Virus record (IMG/VR): IMGVR_UViG_3300022074_000122 | Location: 1-39,671 of that record | Source: a virus | DNA: 39,671 nucleotides | Direction: 5' to 3' (one strand) | Shown here: one piece after another, positions 19,104 through 27,100 of the stretch | Layout: every line of letters begins with the position of its first letter | Position numbering within the stretch: the first letter of the stretch is position 1 | Notes under the pieces: model-generated | The model's input: only the letters and a program-made list of their open reading frames with translations | Database searches by the model: none | What the model was told of the DNA's origin: nothing | Made by a program: the position numbers and the translations under genes

Positions 19104-19667
19104 TTACTTCCTCTTTATCTCTGCAGTTTTTGCAACATACGCCCCGAACATATCTAGATCAATCGGCAAGCCCTTTTCCACGCGCTCTTTTACAAACGCT
19201 TTCAAAGTCATCGCATGAATATGCGTTTTGCTTTCTGGATGGAACCCTTGTTTTTCTAGGTCTAGCATCATGTCCCTTGCTTTTGTGTCCTCGTCTTTAC
19301 CGAAGGACAGGATCACATCGTTTTTAATGATGTCATCCAAACCGTTGTCACGAAGCCATTGATATGCCTCGTCTCTACGATCTTTGGGGATTGAAGCAGA
19401 AACAAACGGTTTAATGGTTACGGACACCTCGTCCACATCTATACGAGTCATCCCCATTTCGCCCATCAGATCAGGAATACCCTCTGTCTGAATCTTGTGC
19501 TTCTGCTGCTTAATTGCTTTTACAGCGGCTTCTGCTTGCTCAAGATCTTTGTTTAAGGTCTCAAGCTGTCGAACGAGATGCGACAGACTTTTACTCGAAG
19601 TCGAATCGACATCTGTCAGCTGGTTAGCAGCGTCCAGTATTTCTTCAAACAACATAGTTTCACTCAT
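19104..19667 (-). CDS. Conserved phage coiled-coil protein, first gene of replication operon
   Basis: A 187-aa protein. About residues 25-62 form a coiled coil (SLSHLVRQLETLNKDLEQAE then AAVKAIKQQKHKI). The following part reads IPDLMGEMGMTRIDVDEVSV, WLRDNGLDDIIKNDVILSFG and, near the end, IHAMTLKAFVKERVEKGLPI. This layout is familiar from uncharacterised phage proteins found beside ssDNA-binding or recombination genes. It is the promoter-proximal gene on the minus strand, with AGAGGA upstream of its ATG, and shares a divergent control region with the SNF2-like helicase. A role in DNA binding or replication is inferred from position alone. Confidence 0.6.
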   Translation of the reverse strand: MSETMLFEEILDAANQLTDVDSTSSKSLSHLVRQLETLNKDLEQAEAAVKAIKQQKHKIQTEGIPDLMGEMGMTRIDVDEVSVTIKPFVSASIPKDRRDEAYQWLRDNGLDDIIKNDVILSFGKDEDTKARDMMLDLEKQGFHPESKTHIHAMTLKAFVKERVEKGLPIDLDMFGAYVAKTAEIKRK

Positions 19668-19760
19668 ACAAGTACATCCTCTTCAGGTTAAGTTAGTATT
19701 GACTACCGTGACACAGTTTGTTACGTTGTGACACGAAATGCAACATTAACTGAGGAGAAT
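19668..19760. promoter_or_regulatory. Divergent control region between replication operon and helicase gene
   Basis: 93 bases between two divergently coded genes. It holds a direct repeat GTGACAC at 19708-19714 and 19728-19734, centred 20 bp apart (two DNA turns). A GTTTGTTACGTT stretch lies between them at 19716-19727. A weak sigma-70-like pair for the plus strand is TTGACT (19699-19704) and, after 17 bp, TACGTT. I found no convincing minus-strand promoter. The GTTTGTTAC word recurs in the control region near 29365-29378. Confidence 0.45.
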
Positions 19761-21212
19761 ATGCCTGTCAACTATTATTTTAAAACGACCCCATACGACC
19801 ATCAGCTAAAGGCTTTGGACCAAAGCTTGAACCGAGACAGCTTTGCTTTCTTTATGGAAATGGGAACCGGTAAGTCGAAGCTGTTAATCGACACTATCGC
19901 CAATCGGGAAGACCTTTCTTTTATGGCTGTGCTGGCACCAAAGGGTGTCTATCAAAACTGGGTGGTCAAAGAAATACCAGAGCATCTGCCAGAGAACAGA
20001 CCGTATCGTGTAATCCAGTGGAGAGCGCAACCAAACAAAGAGCAAAAGGAAGAGATGAGGTCTGTGGTTGAGCCGTTTGAGGGCCTGACCATTTGGGTGA
20101 TGAACGTCGAAGCCATGTCTACGTCAAAAGGATCACAAGCTCTGTTGTGGCTGGCAAAACGCTTTGGCGAAAAAGGTATGATTGCCCTGGACGAGTCCAC
20201 CACAATCAAGAATGCAAAAGCAAAACGGACGAAGAATATTGTAAAAGCAGCACATATGTTTGCCTGTCGTCGCATCCTGACCGGCAGTCCAGTTACACAA
20301 TCACCTTTGGACCTGTTTTCACAGTGTGAGTTTCTTGGCCCTCGGTTCTTGGGCTACGACAGTTACTATGCTTTTCAAATCAGGTACGCAATCTTACAAA
20401 GACGCAACGTGGGTAGTCATCAGTTCTCACAAGTTGTCGGCTATCGGCACATGGAAGAGTTATCTGAAAAGCTAGATCGGTTTAGCTATCGTGTATTAAA
20501 GAAAGATTGTCTAGACCTGCCAGAAAAAACATACATTGCTCGACAGGTCACACTAACTGATGAACAACGTAGAGCATACTGGGAAATAAAGAATGAAGCC
20601 TTGACTGTGTTGAACAACGAGCTTGTATCAGTCAACAGCATAATGACGCAAATGATTCGGCTGCAGCAAGTGTTATCCGGTCACATCAAGACTGACAACG
20701 ACAATACGGTGTCTTTACCAAACAACCGGATCAAGGCTGTGCTTGAGGTCTTGGACGAGACCAGTGGCGGTGTGATTATTTGGTCTAGGTTTAGACACGA
20801 TATCCAAGAAATACAAAAAGAAATAAGCAAAAAGTTTGGTGAAGAGTCTGTTGTTTCTTACTACGGAGACACAACAGACGACGAACGAAAACAGGCTGTG
20901 CAGTTATTTCAAGACCCTAGTTCAAGTGTACGGTTTTTTGTTGGCAACCCACAGACAGCAGGGTTTGGTCTGACGCTCACCGAAGCCAATACCGTGATCT
21001 ACTATGCGAACGATTTTAACCTTGGCACCAGGATGCAGTCAGAAGACCGTTGTCACCGTATTGGACAAAAGAACCCCGTGACATACATCGACTTGTTGAC
21101 CCCAAATACAATCGACGAACGTATCGTCAAAACGTTACTTAAGAAAATAGATATTAGCGCAAAAGTTTTAGGCGAGGAGGCCCGTGAATGGTTACAACTA
21201 ACCCCAAAGTAG
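19761..21212 (+). CDS. SNF2/DEAD-like superfamily 2 helicase
   Basis: A 483-aa ATPase. Motif I is FFMEMGTGKSKL (Lys38), motif Ia VLAPKGVYQNW, motif II ALDESTTIKN (a DEST variant of DEAD) and motif III ILTGSPVTQSPLDLFSQ. Motif V is TAGFGLTLTEANTVIYY and motif VI QSEDRCHRIGQKNPVTYIDL. The RxHRxGQ form and the TGSPVxxxPLDLxS motif are typical of SNF2-family proteins. It may move along double-stranded DNA or remodel protein-DNA complexes during replication. I chose the ATG at 19761, just after GAGGAG; an in-frame GTG at 19728 is also possible but has no ribosome site. It starts the plus-strand unit that continues into the next two genes. Confidence 0.9.
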   Translation: MPVNYYFKTTPYDHQLKALDQSLNRDSFAFFMEMGTGKSKLLIDTIANREDLSFMAVLAPKGVYQNWVVKEIPEHLPENRPYRVIQWRAQPNKEQKEEMRSVVEPFEGLTIWVMNVEAMSTSKGSQALLWLAKRFGEKGMIALDESTTIKNAKAKRTKNIVKAAHMFACRRILTGSPVTQSPLDLFSQCEFLGPRFLGYDSYYAFQIRYAILQRRNVGSHQFSQVVGYRHMEELSEKLDRFSYRVLKKDCLDLPEKTYIARQVTLTDEQRRAYWEIKNEALTVLNNELVSVNSIMTQMIRLQQVLSGHIKTDNDNTVSLPNNRIKAVLEVLDETSGGVIIWSRFRHDIQEIQKEISKKFGEESVVSYYGDTTDDERKQAVQLFQDPSSSVRFFVGNPQTAGFGLTLTEANTVIYYANDFNLGTRMQSEDRCHRIGQKNPVTYIDLLTPNTIDERIVKTLLKKIDISAKVLGEEAREWLQLTPK

Positions 21213-21391
21213 AAAGGTGTTTACAAGTTATTAAACAGTACAAGTTTGGCAACAACACATACGAAAAAGCACTTCAAGAAATGCATTATCTTTCAGGGCT
21301 GTCGCCGTTTGTCTGCGATGCTTTCCTTAGTTACATAAAAAAGGATAATATAGTCGAGTTCCCTACCGGCGGCAGAAAGTTAGATGGCTAA
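21188..21391 (+). CDS. Small protein, unknown function
   Basis: 67 aa, starting inside the last 25 bases of the helicase gene, with a strong GAGGAGG eight bases before its ATG. It is mostly helical (VERCLQVIKQYKF, YEKALQEMHYLSGL, FVCDAFLSYIKK) with a Gly-rich end. No motif recognised. Its stop overlaps the start of the 1307-aa gene by eight bases, which suggests coupled translation. Confidence 0.6.
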   Translation: MVTTNPKVERCLQVIKQYKFGNNTYEKALQEMHYLSGLSPFVCDAFLSYIKKDNIVEFPTGGRKLDG

Positions 21392-24300
21392 ACAAAAACG
21401 CGACCCTACTGGAATCACTGGTCAAGGACTTGGTAGTTCTTTCAGTGAGTTCTTTCGGGGGCAAGGCGATGATGACAGCTACATCGAGCAACTGGGTAGA
21501 GGACTAACTAAAGTTCCCGGAAAGGCGCAAGAGTTTCTGTCACAGGATATCGGGGACATTGCTGAAGATGTCACGGACTTTGGGGTTGCTTTTGGACAAG
21601 AGGTTGCCAAACAAGCCAAAGAAAATCCATTAAAGTTTGTTGCTGAAACATTCACTCCGTATGGTTACGCTGTCTCTGCAAAAGAGACCAGGGATCTGTT
21701 AGAACAAGCAGATGCTCTGCGTGCACAAGGTCAAGTTGAACAAGCAGAGGGGCTTGAGGCACTGTCTACAGTTGCTCTGTTAGACCTAATTCCTGGCGGC
21801 CGGTTGTTCAGGAAGGCAGGAAATAGACTTGAGATTGCAGACGACATTCCTGACCAAAATAGAAATAATTTCCCTATACCAGATCGCGGATCCAGTTTTA
21901 AACCAACTAAAGAGCCATTTATACCAAAAGGCAAAATCGGTATAGACCAGCTTGAAAGCGGAATCATTGATAAACAACCCAAAAATCTAAAGGAGGCGGC
22001 TAGAAAGGCCGGTATTGCCTCGATTGTGACAGGTAAAAAGGGACAAAAGCAGATTGATCCTGAGTTGTTTAGAGAAAACATAAGGTCGTTTGACACTACA
22101 GGCGACCTTGTAGTCACGTCAAAGCCAATTAACAGAGGAACCCCAGAACATCCAAATATTGGCGGAGAAGACCCTGAAGGAACAGCCAAAAACGGTAATG
22201 CCGGTGTTGTGTCTTTCTTTAAAAGACCACCCAGTGGTGCTGCAGCCGAAGCCGATAACCTCGGTCCAAGAAGATCGGTTATACAAAATCTTATTGGACC
22301 TAGTCTAACCCAATACATAAATTCAGTTAGAGGAACAACTGCAGAGGCGCACGAGTACAATGCAAATTTTGATGCACCAATCGTCACAGAGATCCCGCCT
22401 GCCCCTATAGATGAATTGGTTGAAACCGAATTAGAGCGTTTAAAAACAAGCAACTTTGGTTTGAGCGAACAGTACGAAAATGTTGTCGGTAAGCTCCTTA
22501 ACGATGAGTTGTTTAAGAAAGAGCTTAAAAACGCGATTGGAACAAGAAGGTTTAAAGACTTTAATAAAAAAATCGCCGCAGTAAGCACAGCTTCAATAAA
22601 TCCAGCTGTGCTTATTCCATCTGACGTTACTGACAACTTTAATAGGCGAATAGTTGAATCGTTTGATGTTACAAATCCAGAGGGAATTGGCCCATCAACT
22701 GCATCAAGAGGAGACCCATTAGGACATATAAATGTAACCTTATTTAGTCGTCTTGGCATGAGTCCCGATGACATGGGCCGTTTAATGGCTTATGCAGAAC
22801 AAGAGGGACTAGATACCGTTTCAAAATCGTTAACAGACCAAATGAATTTTGTTCGGGCTATCTTAGAATCAGTGGAAAGAAATCAAAACTTACCTTTAGA
22901 TCAACAAGACATGGCAGAAACATTATCGGTATACAACGAACTAAGAGATGCTTCTAGAGATTTGATTCCGGAATATACGGCAAGTGATCTTATTGAATTA
23001 GTCGATAAGGCCAAAGAAAAATTTAAAAAACAAAAATTAGAGGTAAAAGACATTGCTCTTTCCTTAGCGAGATACACCAACAATTTTGTGTTTGACAAAA
23101 ATCTTACGTCTTCATTACGCCGAGACACTTCTTCCCCTGTGACTCCAATCCAGGCTTTGTTAGGATCAGAAGAGTTATATACAGGACCAGGCCAAGGGTT
23201 TAGTTTTCGTAGAACGGGTAAAAAGCAGCTACACAACGATTACAGACCTGGAGTGATCAGTTCGGGTTCTAATCAAAGGCTTTTTTATAACGAAAACTTT
23301 GATGACGAGATAAATGCTGCGGTAGATGATGATGGTTTTGACATCAAGGGACGAGCAGATACTGACAAGCACAGTGAAGAGTTTCTTAGACCACTAGATC
23401 CTTATGTTGAAAAACACCACGGCGGATTTAGTCGAGTTACCGATAATTTTGTACTGACAAATACTGGTGGCAGGTTTTTTACTGAAGATGATGTTGGTAA
23501 GGACCTAGAGTTTGAACAAAGCTTACTGCCAAGGGAGTTTATTTTAAATTCAAGTGGTGATGTTGATACAAGTTACATGGGAGATGTTGGACCGCAGGGA
23601 AGTGTTTTAAGAGCCAGGCATAGTTTGGAATATCAACCCGACCCACGCGGACAAGCAAAGTATGGCAGCCAACCTGAGTACGACCAAGCCAAAGTATTAT
23701 TAACAGCGGATATACCTGTACGTTTTCCAGCTACAACCTTTAAACAAAAAAGAGAAAATCTAGAAGCGTTGCAAAAAATTGCTGAAAACAAGGACGTGTT
23801 GATAAACAATCAAAATCCTACGATTAAAAATATGAAAAATAGACTGCACGTCGAAATCATACCCAAAGCTTATCGACTCGTGACATTTGGCAAAAGAGGG
23901 ACAAAAGAAAAAGCAACCAATATATCCACGTTTCAAGAAGCAAATGTACCTCTTAATGTTGGACTAGATAATGGCAACATACCTCAACAATTAGTCACAC
24001 AAAGATCAGATGTAGAAAATCTTGGAGGGGAACTGTTTGATGGTCCCACTGATCTTTACAAGGAGCTATCAGGAGGCAACATCAACAGCCAATACACAAG
24101 AGATATTAAGACTCTTTCTAAGGGCTTGGCTAAGTTTACAAAAGATTTAAAGAAACCTGTGGAAGAGCTAACTGAAACAGAGGTTGATAACTTACATCAA
24201 CAGTATTTTGATGATCTTGAGCTTTTCAATGCGTTTAAACGTGCAAATAAGCATGTTGCCAACACAACTTTACTAACAACACAGCCCAGTGGGTCACCAA

Positions 24301-25307
24301 GGTTATCGGCTTCAGAAGAGACGAAAGTGCTCAATGAATCTGCGGTCAGATACTTTATGGACGAACGTATCTTGCAAAGAGGACCTAACCAAGTACAAAG
24401 AGATCTTTTAGGTGACACCACCCCTGAAATTATTCAAAAAGCCGAAGCTGAAGATCTTTTGCTTAGTAAAGATACTAAACAAGCTGCTGATTTTAATGAG
24501 GCTTTTGATACGGTCCAGGCAAAGCGGCAAACAAGAGACGGAACAGTTCAAGAATTTGCAAGACTAAAAGAACCAAATCCAGGAGAGTCTTACTCTCCCG
24601 ATCTTTTTGGGTACATAGCGGCTAGTGATGCCCCAGAAATTTTTAGTAGATACAACGAATATCTTGGTCTCTCTGCGGGTGTTAACGAAATTTTTCCAGG
24701 ATATGTGTACGGTTCAGCCCTTACGCAACAAAAACAAATTAAGGCTGCGGTGCTTGATGCAGTTAGGACCACAGACTCACAAGCAATTAGCTCTCCCGGA
24801 GCATTCAGAGTACAACTACCGGAGTTTAATCCAAACTTACCTGCCGATGAGGTTATTAATCCACAATACAAATACATGTCGGCTGGAGCGGGCTTTTTTA
24901 ATAATCCACGTTTAATGGTTAAGTCGTCAGCTGGAAAAGAGCAGCATTATCCACAGGTTTATCCAGACATGCATCGTAATCATGTTTCAGTTGTAAAAGA
25001 CCTAAACGCTGACTTACCCTGGGCGGAAAAAGGTGAAGTGCCAGAGGGTAAACCACGTTTTTACGCTGAGATATTACCAACCGGTAATATTCCAGACAGG
25101 GGCAAGAAGACACCAGACAAAAACGAAACAATTATGTTAAGGATTAGACCAGTGATTCGTTGGGATAAAGAGGCTGGCGACTACTTTAAAACAGAGCCGT
25201 TACCTTTTAGAGATGGTGGCTTGGTCAGCTTGCCCAAGATGGCTCCTGGTCTGGAGCCTTTGCTCAGAAAGTATCGTAGAGAAGGCACTCTCTCACACTT
25301 TATTTAA
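21384..25307 (+). CDS. Giant protein of unknown function (1307 aa), possibly virion-associated
   Basis: A very long protein in one unit with the helicase. The N-terminal 150 residues have helical Ala/Gln-rich sequence (KEIRD-like segments, ALRAQGQVEQAEGLEALSTV). The middle is mixed alpha/beta with no motif I can name. The last 40 residues read PLPFRDGGLVSLPKMAPGLE then LLRKYRREG. The FxxGG(L/V)V-type ending recurs in marine phage virion proteins and resembles the GG motifs in the 237-aa and 496-aa proteins here. That points to a virion or ejected protein, although it lies away from the structural operons. The ATG overlaps the preceding gene. Its 3' end overlaps the convergent gene by 15 bases. 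Function is not assigned. Confidence 0.6.
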   Translation: MAKQKRDPTGITGQGLGSSFSEFFRGQGDDDSYIEQLGRGLTKVPGKAQEFLSQDIGDIAEDVTDFGVAFGQEVAKQAKENPLKFVAETFTPYGYAVSAKETRDLLEQADALRAQGQVEQAEGLEALSTVALLDLIPGGRLFRKAGNRLEIADDIPDQNRNNFPIPDRGSSFKPTKEPFIPKGKIGIDQLESGIIDKQPKNLKEAARKAGIASIVTGKKGQKQIDPELFRENIRSFDTTGDLVVTSKPINRGTPEHPNIGGEDPEGTAKNGNAGVVSFFKRPPSGAAAEADNLGPRRSVIQNLIGPSLTQYINSVRGTTAEAHEYNANFDAPIVTEIPPAPIDELVETELERLKTSNFGLSEQYENVVGKLLNDELFKKELKNAIGTRRFKDFNKKIAAVSTASINPAVLIPSDVTDNFNRRIVESFDVTNPEGIGPSTASRGDPLGHINVTLFSRLGMSPDDMGRLMAYAEQEGLDTVSKSLTDQMNFVRAILESVERNQNLPLDQQDMAETLSVYNELRDASRDLIPEYTASDLIELVDKAKEKFKKQKLEVKDIALSLARYTNNFVFDKNLTSSLRRDTSSPVTPIQALLGSEELYTGPGQGFSFRRTGKKQLHNDYRPGVISSGSNQRLFYNENFDDEINAAVDDDGFDIKGRADTDKHSEEFLRPLDPYVEKHHGGFSRVTDNFVLTNTGGRFFTEDDVGKDLEFEQSLLPREFILNSSGDVDTSYMGDVGPQGSVLRARHSLEYQPDPRGQAKYGSQPEYDQAKVLLTADIPVRFPATTFKQKRENLEALQKIAENKDVLINNQNPTIKNMKNRLHVEIIPKAYRLVTFGKRGTKEKATNISTFQEANVPLNVGLDNGNIPQQLVTQRSDVENLGGELFDGPTDLYKELSGGNINSQYTRDIKTLSKGLAKFTKDLKKPVEELTETEVDNLHQQYFDDLELFNAFKRANKHVANTTLLTTQPSGSPRLSASEETKVLNESAVRYFMDERILQRGPNQVQRDLLGDTTPEIIQKAEAEDLLLSKDTKQAADFNEAFDTVQAKRQTRDGTVQEFARLKEPNPGESYSPDLFGYIAASDAPEIFSRYNEYLGLSAGVNEIFPGYVYGSALTQQKQIKAAVLDAVRTTDSQAISSPGAFRVQLPEFNPNLPADEVINPQYKYMSAGAGFFNNPRLMVKSSAGKEQHYPQVYPDMHRNHVSVVKDLNADLPWAEKGEVPEGKPRFYAEILPTGNIPDRGKKTPDKNETIMLRIRPVIRWDKEAGDYFKTEPLPFRDGGLVSLPKMAPGLEPLLRKYRREGTLSHFI

Positions 25308-25550
25308 ATCAAATGTGCTAGTGCCATTCGTATTGGCACCGTAGAATTGCGCAGCTTCAGCAATAAACGGTAGTTCTATCAAGCAGCGAGTGCGGTTCGC
25401 TGAGTCCATGCCCGCAAAGGCTTTATGACATGCAGCCAGGGCATCCCTTAATGCGTCGTGCCTAGTATCAGTGATGCCGATCTCAAACAACTTTTGAGAT
25501 AACTCGTTGCCAGCAAAAACATTTGTTAGCGGCTTTGCTCCATTCATCAT
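25293..25550 (-). CDS. Small protein, unknown function
   Basis: 85 aa, helical, with three Cys residues not arranged as a metal site (RHDALRDALAACHKAFAGMD, RTRCLIELPFIAEAAQF). Preceded by AAAGGA at good distance; a second ATG lies one codon in. It ends 15 bases inside the convergent 1307-aa gene. Bases 25388-25402 are identical to half of the hairpin elements found at 30-33 kb. Confidence 0.55.
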   Translation of the reverse strand: MMNGAKPLTNVFAGNELSQKLFEIGITDTRHDALRDALAACHKAFAGMDSANRTRCLIELPFIAEAAQFYGANTNGTSTFDLNKV

Positions 25551-25723
25551 TTATTTTCCTTTATTTTTGTGCGTTCGTGTTCCCTGGCACGCTGCCCAAC
25601 TAATTTTGCAAAGTTTGTTAGTTCGGTTTCGTTGGCTAAATACCCACGTCCACCAATGCGACACACACCTTCGATATGTTTGATGCCAGCTTGCAAGGCC
25701 AGTTCTTTGATTAGATTAGACAT
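25547..25723 (-). CDS. Small basic protein, unknown function
   Basis: 58 aa from ATG; an in-frame TTG twelve bases upstream is an alternative. It reads LIKELALQAGIKHIEGVCRI then GGRGYLANETELTNFAKLVG and a Lys/Glu-rich tail. It overlaps the following gene by four bases. The central VCRIGGRGY segment is glycine-rich, but I do not recognise a family. Confidence 0.5.
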   Translation of the reverse strand: MSNLIKELALQAGIKHIEGVCRIGGRGYLANETELTNFAKLVGQRAREHERTKIKENK

Positions 25724-25777
25724 GACCGATTCCAAAGATTTAGCCCTAACATTTACAGGACCAGGCTTTTGACTAAA

Positions 25778-25896
25778 CAGTAACTAGGAAACCTCCGAAG
25801 GATAGTTACTGCCAGCATCTCTGGCTTTCAACAGGAGGTCAGCCCTGTTAAGGGAGATACTTAGCAGCTTACTTAGTGAGTTAGGTAAGCTGCTAA
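25778..25896. ncRNA. Four-hairpin structured non-coding region (candidate RNA)
   Basis: No gene fits between 25724 and 25922. Four inverted repeats follow each other: CAGTAACTA/TAGTTACTG (25778-25786 with 25803-25811), GCCAG/CTGGC (25811-25815 with 25821-25825), AACAGG/CCTGTT (25830-25835 with 25844-25849) and the 12-bp TTAGCAGCTTAC/GTAAGCTGCTAA (25861-25872 with 25885-25896). The first loop holds ACCTCC (25791-25796), complementary to GGAGGT at 25834-25839 in the third hairpin, so a loop contact or pseudoknot is possible. If read from the minus strand it lies inside the early operon transcript. No known riboswitch or ribozyme core was recognised. The strand is not settled. Confidence 0.45.
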
Positions 25897-25922
25897 TAGG
25901 AGCGGTCCCAACCTTGCCCAAT

Positions 25923-26111
25923 TTAAGACATTTGTTTCTCTACGTCCCTTACCGGGGCATACTGTTCTGGAAACAAATCAAAGTGATATTTTTTAATAAC
26001 TTCTGCAGCCTGTCTAGTGATTGACCTGTTCTGCTTCTGTGCGCACTCCTTGAGCAATGCGTATTCGCCCAGGGGCACTGCAACGTTTCGATATCTGCCT
26101 TCACGCGCCAT
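25923..26111 (-). CDS. Ribbon-helix-helix (Arc-like) DNA-binding protein
   Basis: 62 aa. The order beta strand, helix, helix is visible: RYRNVAVPLGEYALLKECAQ then KQNRSITRQAAEVIKKYHFD. The strand RYRNVAVP would insert in the DNA major groove as in Arc/MetJ/CopG regulators, and the Ser-Ile-Thr-Arg turn and Ala-rich second helix fit. It is the only clear repressor-type protein in the small-gene region and so a candidate regulator of the phage's repeated operator-like sites. It starts one base after the stop of the 58-aa gene. Confidence 0.7.
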   Translation of the reverse strand: MAREGRYRNVAVPLGEYALLKECAQKQNRSITRQAAEVIKKYHFDLFPEQYAPVRDVEKQMS

Positions 26112-26112
26112 A

Positions 26113-26289
26113 TTACTCGTCTGCCTTATGAAAAGTTGTTGGTTCTGTAGGCATTATACCCTCAAACTCATCATAAATATACAAATATTGAACACCGTGC
26201 TTCTCACCAAACTCTTCTCTGGTTAAATTTTCACAATCTTCCTGCAGTTGTTCTTGCAGATTGGTGTACGCTTTTTTAACTTCGCCCAT
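26113..26289 (-). CDS. Small acidic protein, unknown function
   Basis: 58 aa, found by reading the minus strand. It begins MGEVKKAYTNLQEQLQEDCE, continues LTREEFGEKHGVQYLYIYDE and ends FHKADE. A GGAA-type ribosome site lies upstream. The start lies inside the end of the 41-aa membrane gene and the stop is one base before the ribbon-helix-helix gene, so the three form a coupled run. Function unknown. Confidence 0.6.
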   Translation of the reverse strand: MGEVKKAYTNLQEQLQEDCENLTREEFGEKHGVQYLYIYDEFEGIMPTEPTTFHKADE

Positions 26290-26401
26290 TTTTCTTTAGT
26301 TCCTTGTAGATAGAAAAAAATATTGCTGCGTTAGCAGCAATGATTACAAAACCAGTAATTGACATGATCAAGTAATACGTTTGCGACTCAAATATTGTCA
26401 T
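26276..26401 (-). CDS. Single-span membrane peptide (41 aa)
   Basis: A short gene starting MTIFESQTYYL, followed by a hydrophobic run of about 20 residues (IMSITGFVIIAANAAIFFSI) and a basic tail YKELKKNGRS. This is a classic one-helix layout with the positive end inside the cell. GGAG lies nine bases before the ATG, and both ends overlap neighbours by 14 bases. It could be a holin-like, superinfection or early membrane-acting peptide. A terminator-like hairpin (26322-26341) lies within it, so the alternative is that this is non-coding. Confidence 0.5.
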   Translation of the reverse strand: MTIFESQTYYLIMSITGFVIIAANAAIFFSIYKELKKNGRS

Positions 26402-26603
26402 CTATTGGCTCTCCAACATCATCTTGTGTGTAACCAGAAAACATTTCTGGCTTGTACTTCTTTTTTAGCTCTTGCAGCGTCCACTCGTAGCAGTGATCAC
26501 AAACATAACCAACCGGAAACGGAATGCCTTGCGCATCTTCCATTACATAAAGGTCGTCGTGTAAGTGACCGTTGGCACACGGGGACTCTTTGAAATTAAT
26601 CAT
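26388..26603 (-). CDS. Small putative zinc-binding protein
   Basis: 71 aa with SPCANGHLHDDL and GYVCDHCYEW, giving Cys-x3-His and Cys-x2-Cys about 20 residues apart, a plausible zinc site. The tail is acidic (DDVGEPIDDN). The ATG overlaps the upstream stop (ATGA) without a clear ribosome site, so translation is probably coupled. Function unknown. Confidence 0.6.
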   Translation of the reverse strand: MINFKESPCANGHLHDDLYVMEDAQGIPFPVGYVCDHCYEWTLQELKKKYKPEMFSGYTQDDVGEPIDDNI

Positions 26604-26908
26604 GGCATAATGTACGCATGAGGCGGTGGTGGCTCATCTTGGGGAACACCTCCACACTCGTACTCTGGTGCATATTTGGATCCCTCAAACAATTCATCAA
26701 CTGTCCAATCACCAAAGTCTTGACCAAACTTGAATGTCTTATTTAACAACTCAACAAGTTGTCGTTTGTGTGTGATGTCGTACTCGGTGATCTTCATGTC
26801 GTCATGCGGACCTTTGACCTTGATCAGATATTTTCTCAAAGAAGGTTTGCTGCTAAAAAACAACACTTCATGCGTGTCGTGATTTAGCACTCTAAAAACT
26901 GTATTCAT
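26600..26908 (-). CDS. Small protein, unknown function
   Basis: 102 aa with a beta-rich front (MNTVFRVLNHDTHEVLFFSS), a central helix (RQLVELLNKTFKFGQDFGDW) and a Pro-rich tail (QDEPPPPHAYIMP). AGGAG precedes the ATG. One of a run of coupled small genes; no family recognised. Confidence 0.6.
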   Translation of the reverse strand: MNTVFRVLNHDTHEVLFFSSKPSLRKYLIKVKGPHDDMKITEYDITHKRQLVELLNKTFKFGQDFGDWTVDELFEGSKYAPEYECGGVPQDEPPPPHAYIMP

Positions 26909-27100
26909 TTAATGTGTCTCCTGCGCAACGTATTGCGGTTCAGTTGATTTAAGAGGCTGTGCGATGGTTGCTGTGTAGGTGTCTTCTTTCTCAAGAAGTT
27001 CACTGTAGTTTTTTTCCGCCTCTGCATACGTGTCGCACGTTAAATAATGATCTGTAAAATCCTCAATATCTATCTTCTTTGTCCATACGACTAAAAACAT
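26909..27100 (-). CDS. Small protein, unknown function
   Basis: 63 aa, beginning MFLVVWTKKIDIEDFTDHYL and continuing TCDTYAEAEKNYSELLEKED. The start overlaps the upstream stop (TGATG) and the stop is directly beside the next gene. The alternation of short strand and helix suggests a small alpha/beta domain. No family recognised. Confidence 0.55.
   Translation of the reverse strand: MFLVVWTKKIDIEDFTDHYLTCDTYAEAEKNYSELLEKEDTYTATIAQPLKSTEPQYVAQETH

Noticed and set aside
21731-22774. 347-codon minus-strand frame inside the 1307-aa gene
   Set aside because: It is antisense to a gene with consistent protein-like sequence and is full of Ser/Pro/Leu typical of a mirrored frame.
25778-25896. tRNA or known riboswitch/ribozyme
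   Set aside because: No cloverleaf with a T-arm GTTCRA motif, and no hammerhead or glutamine-riboswitch core could be matched by eye.
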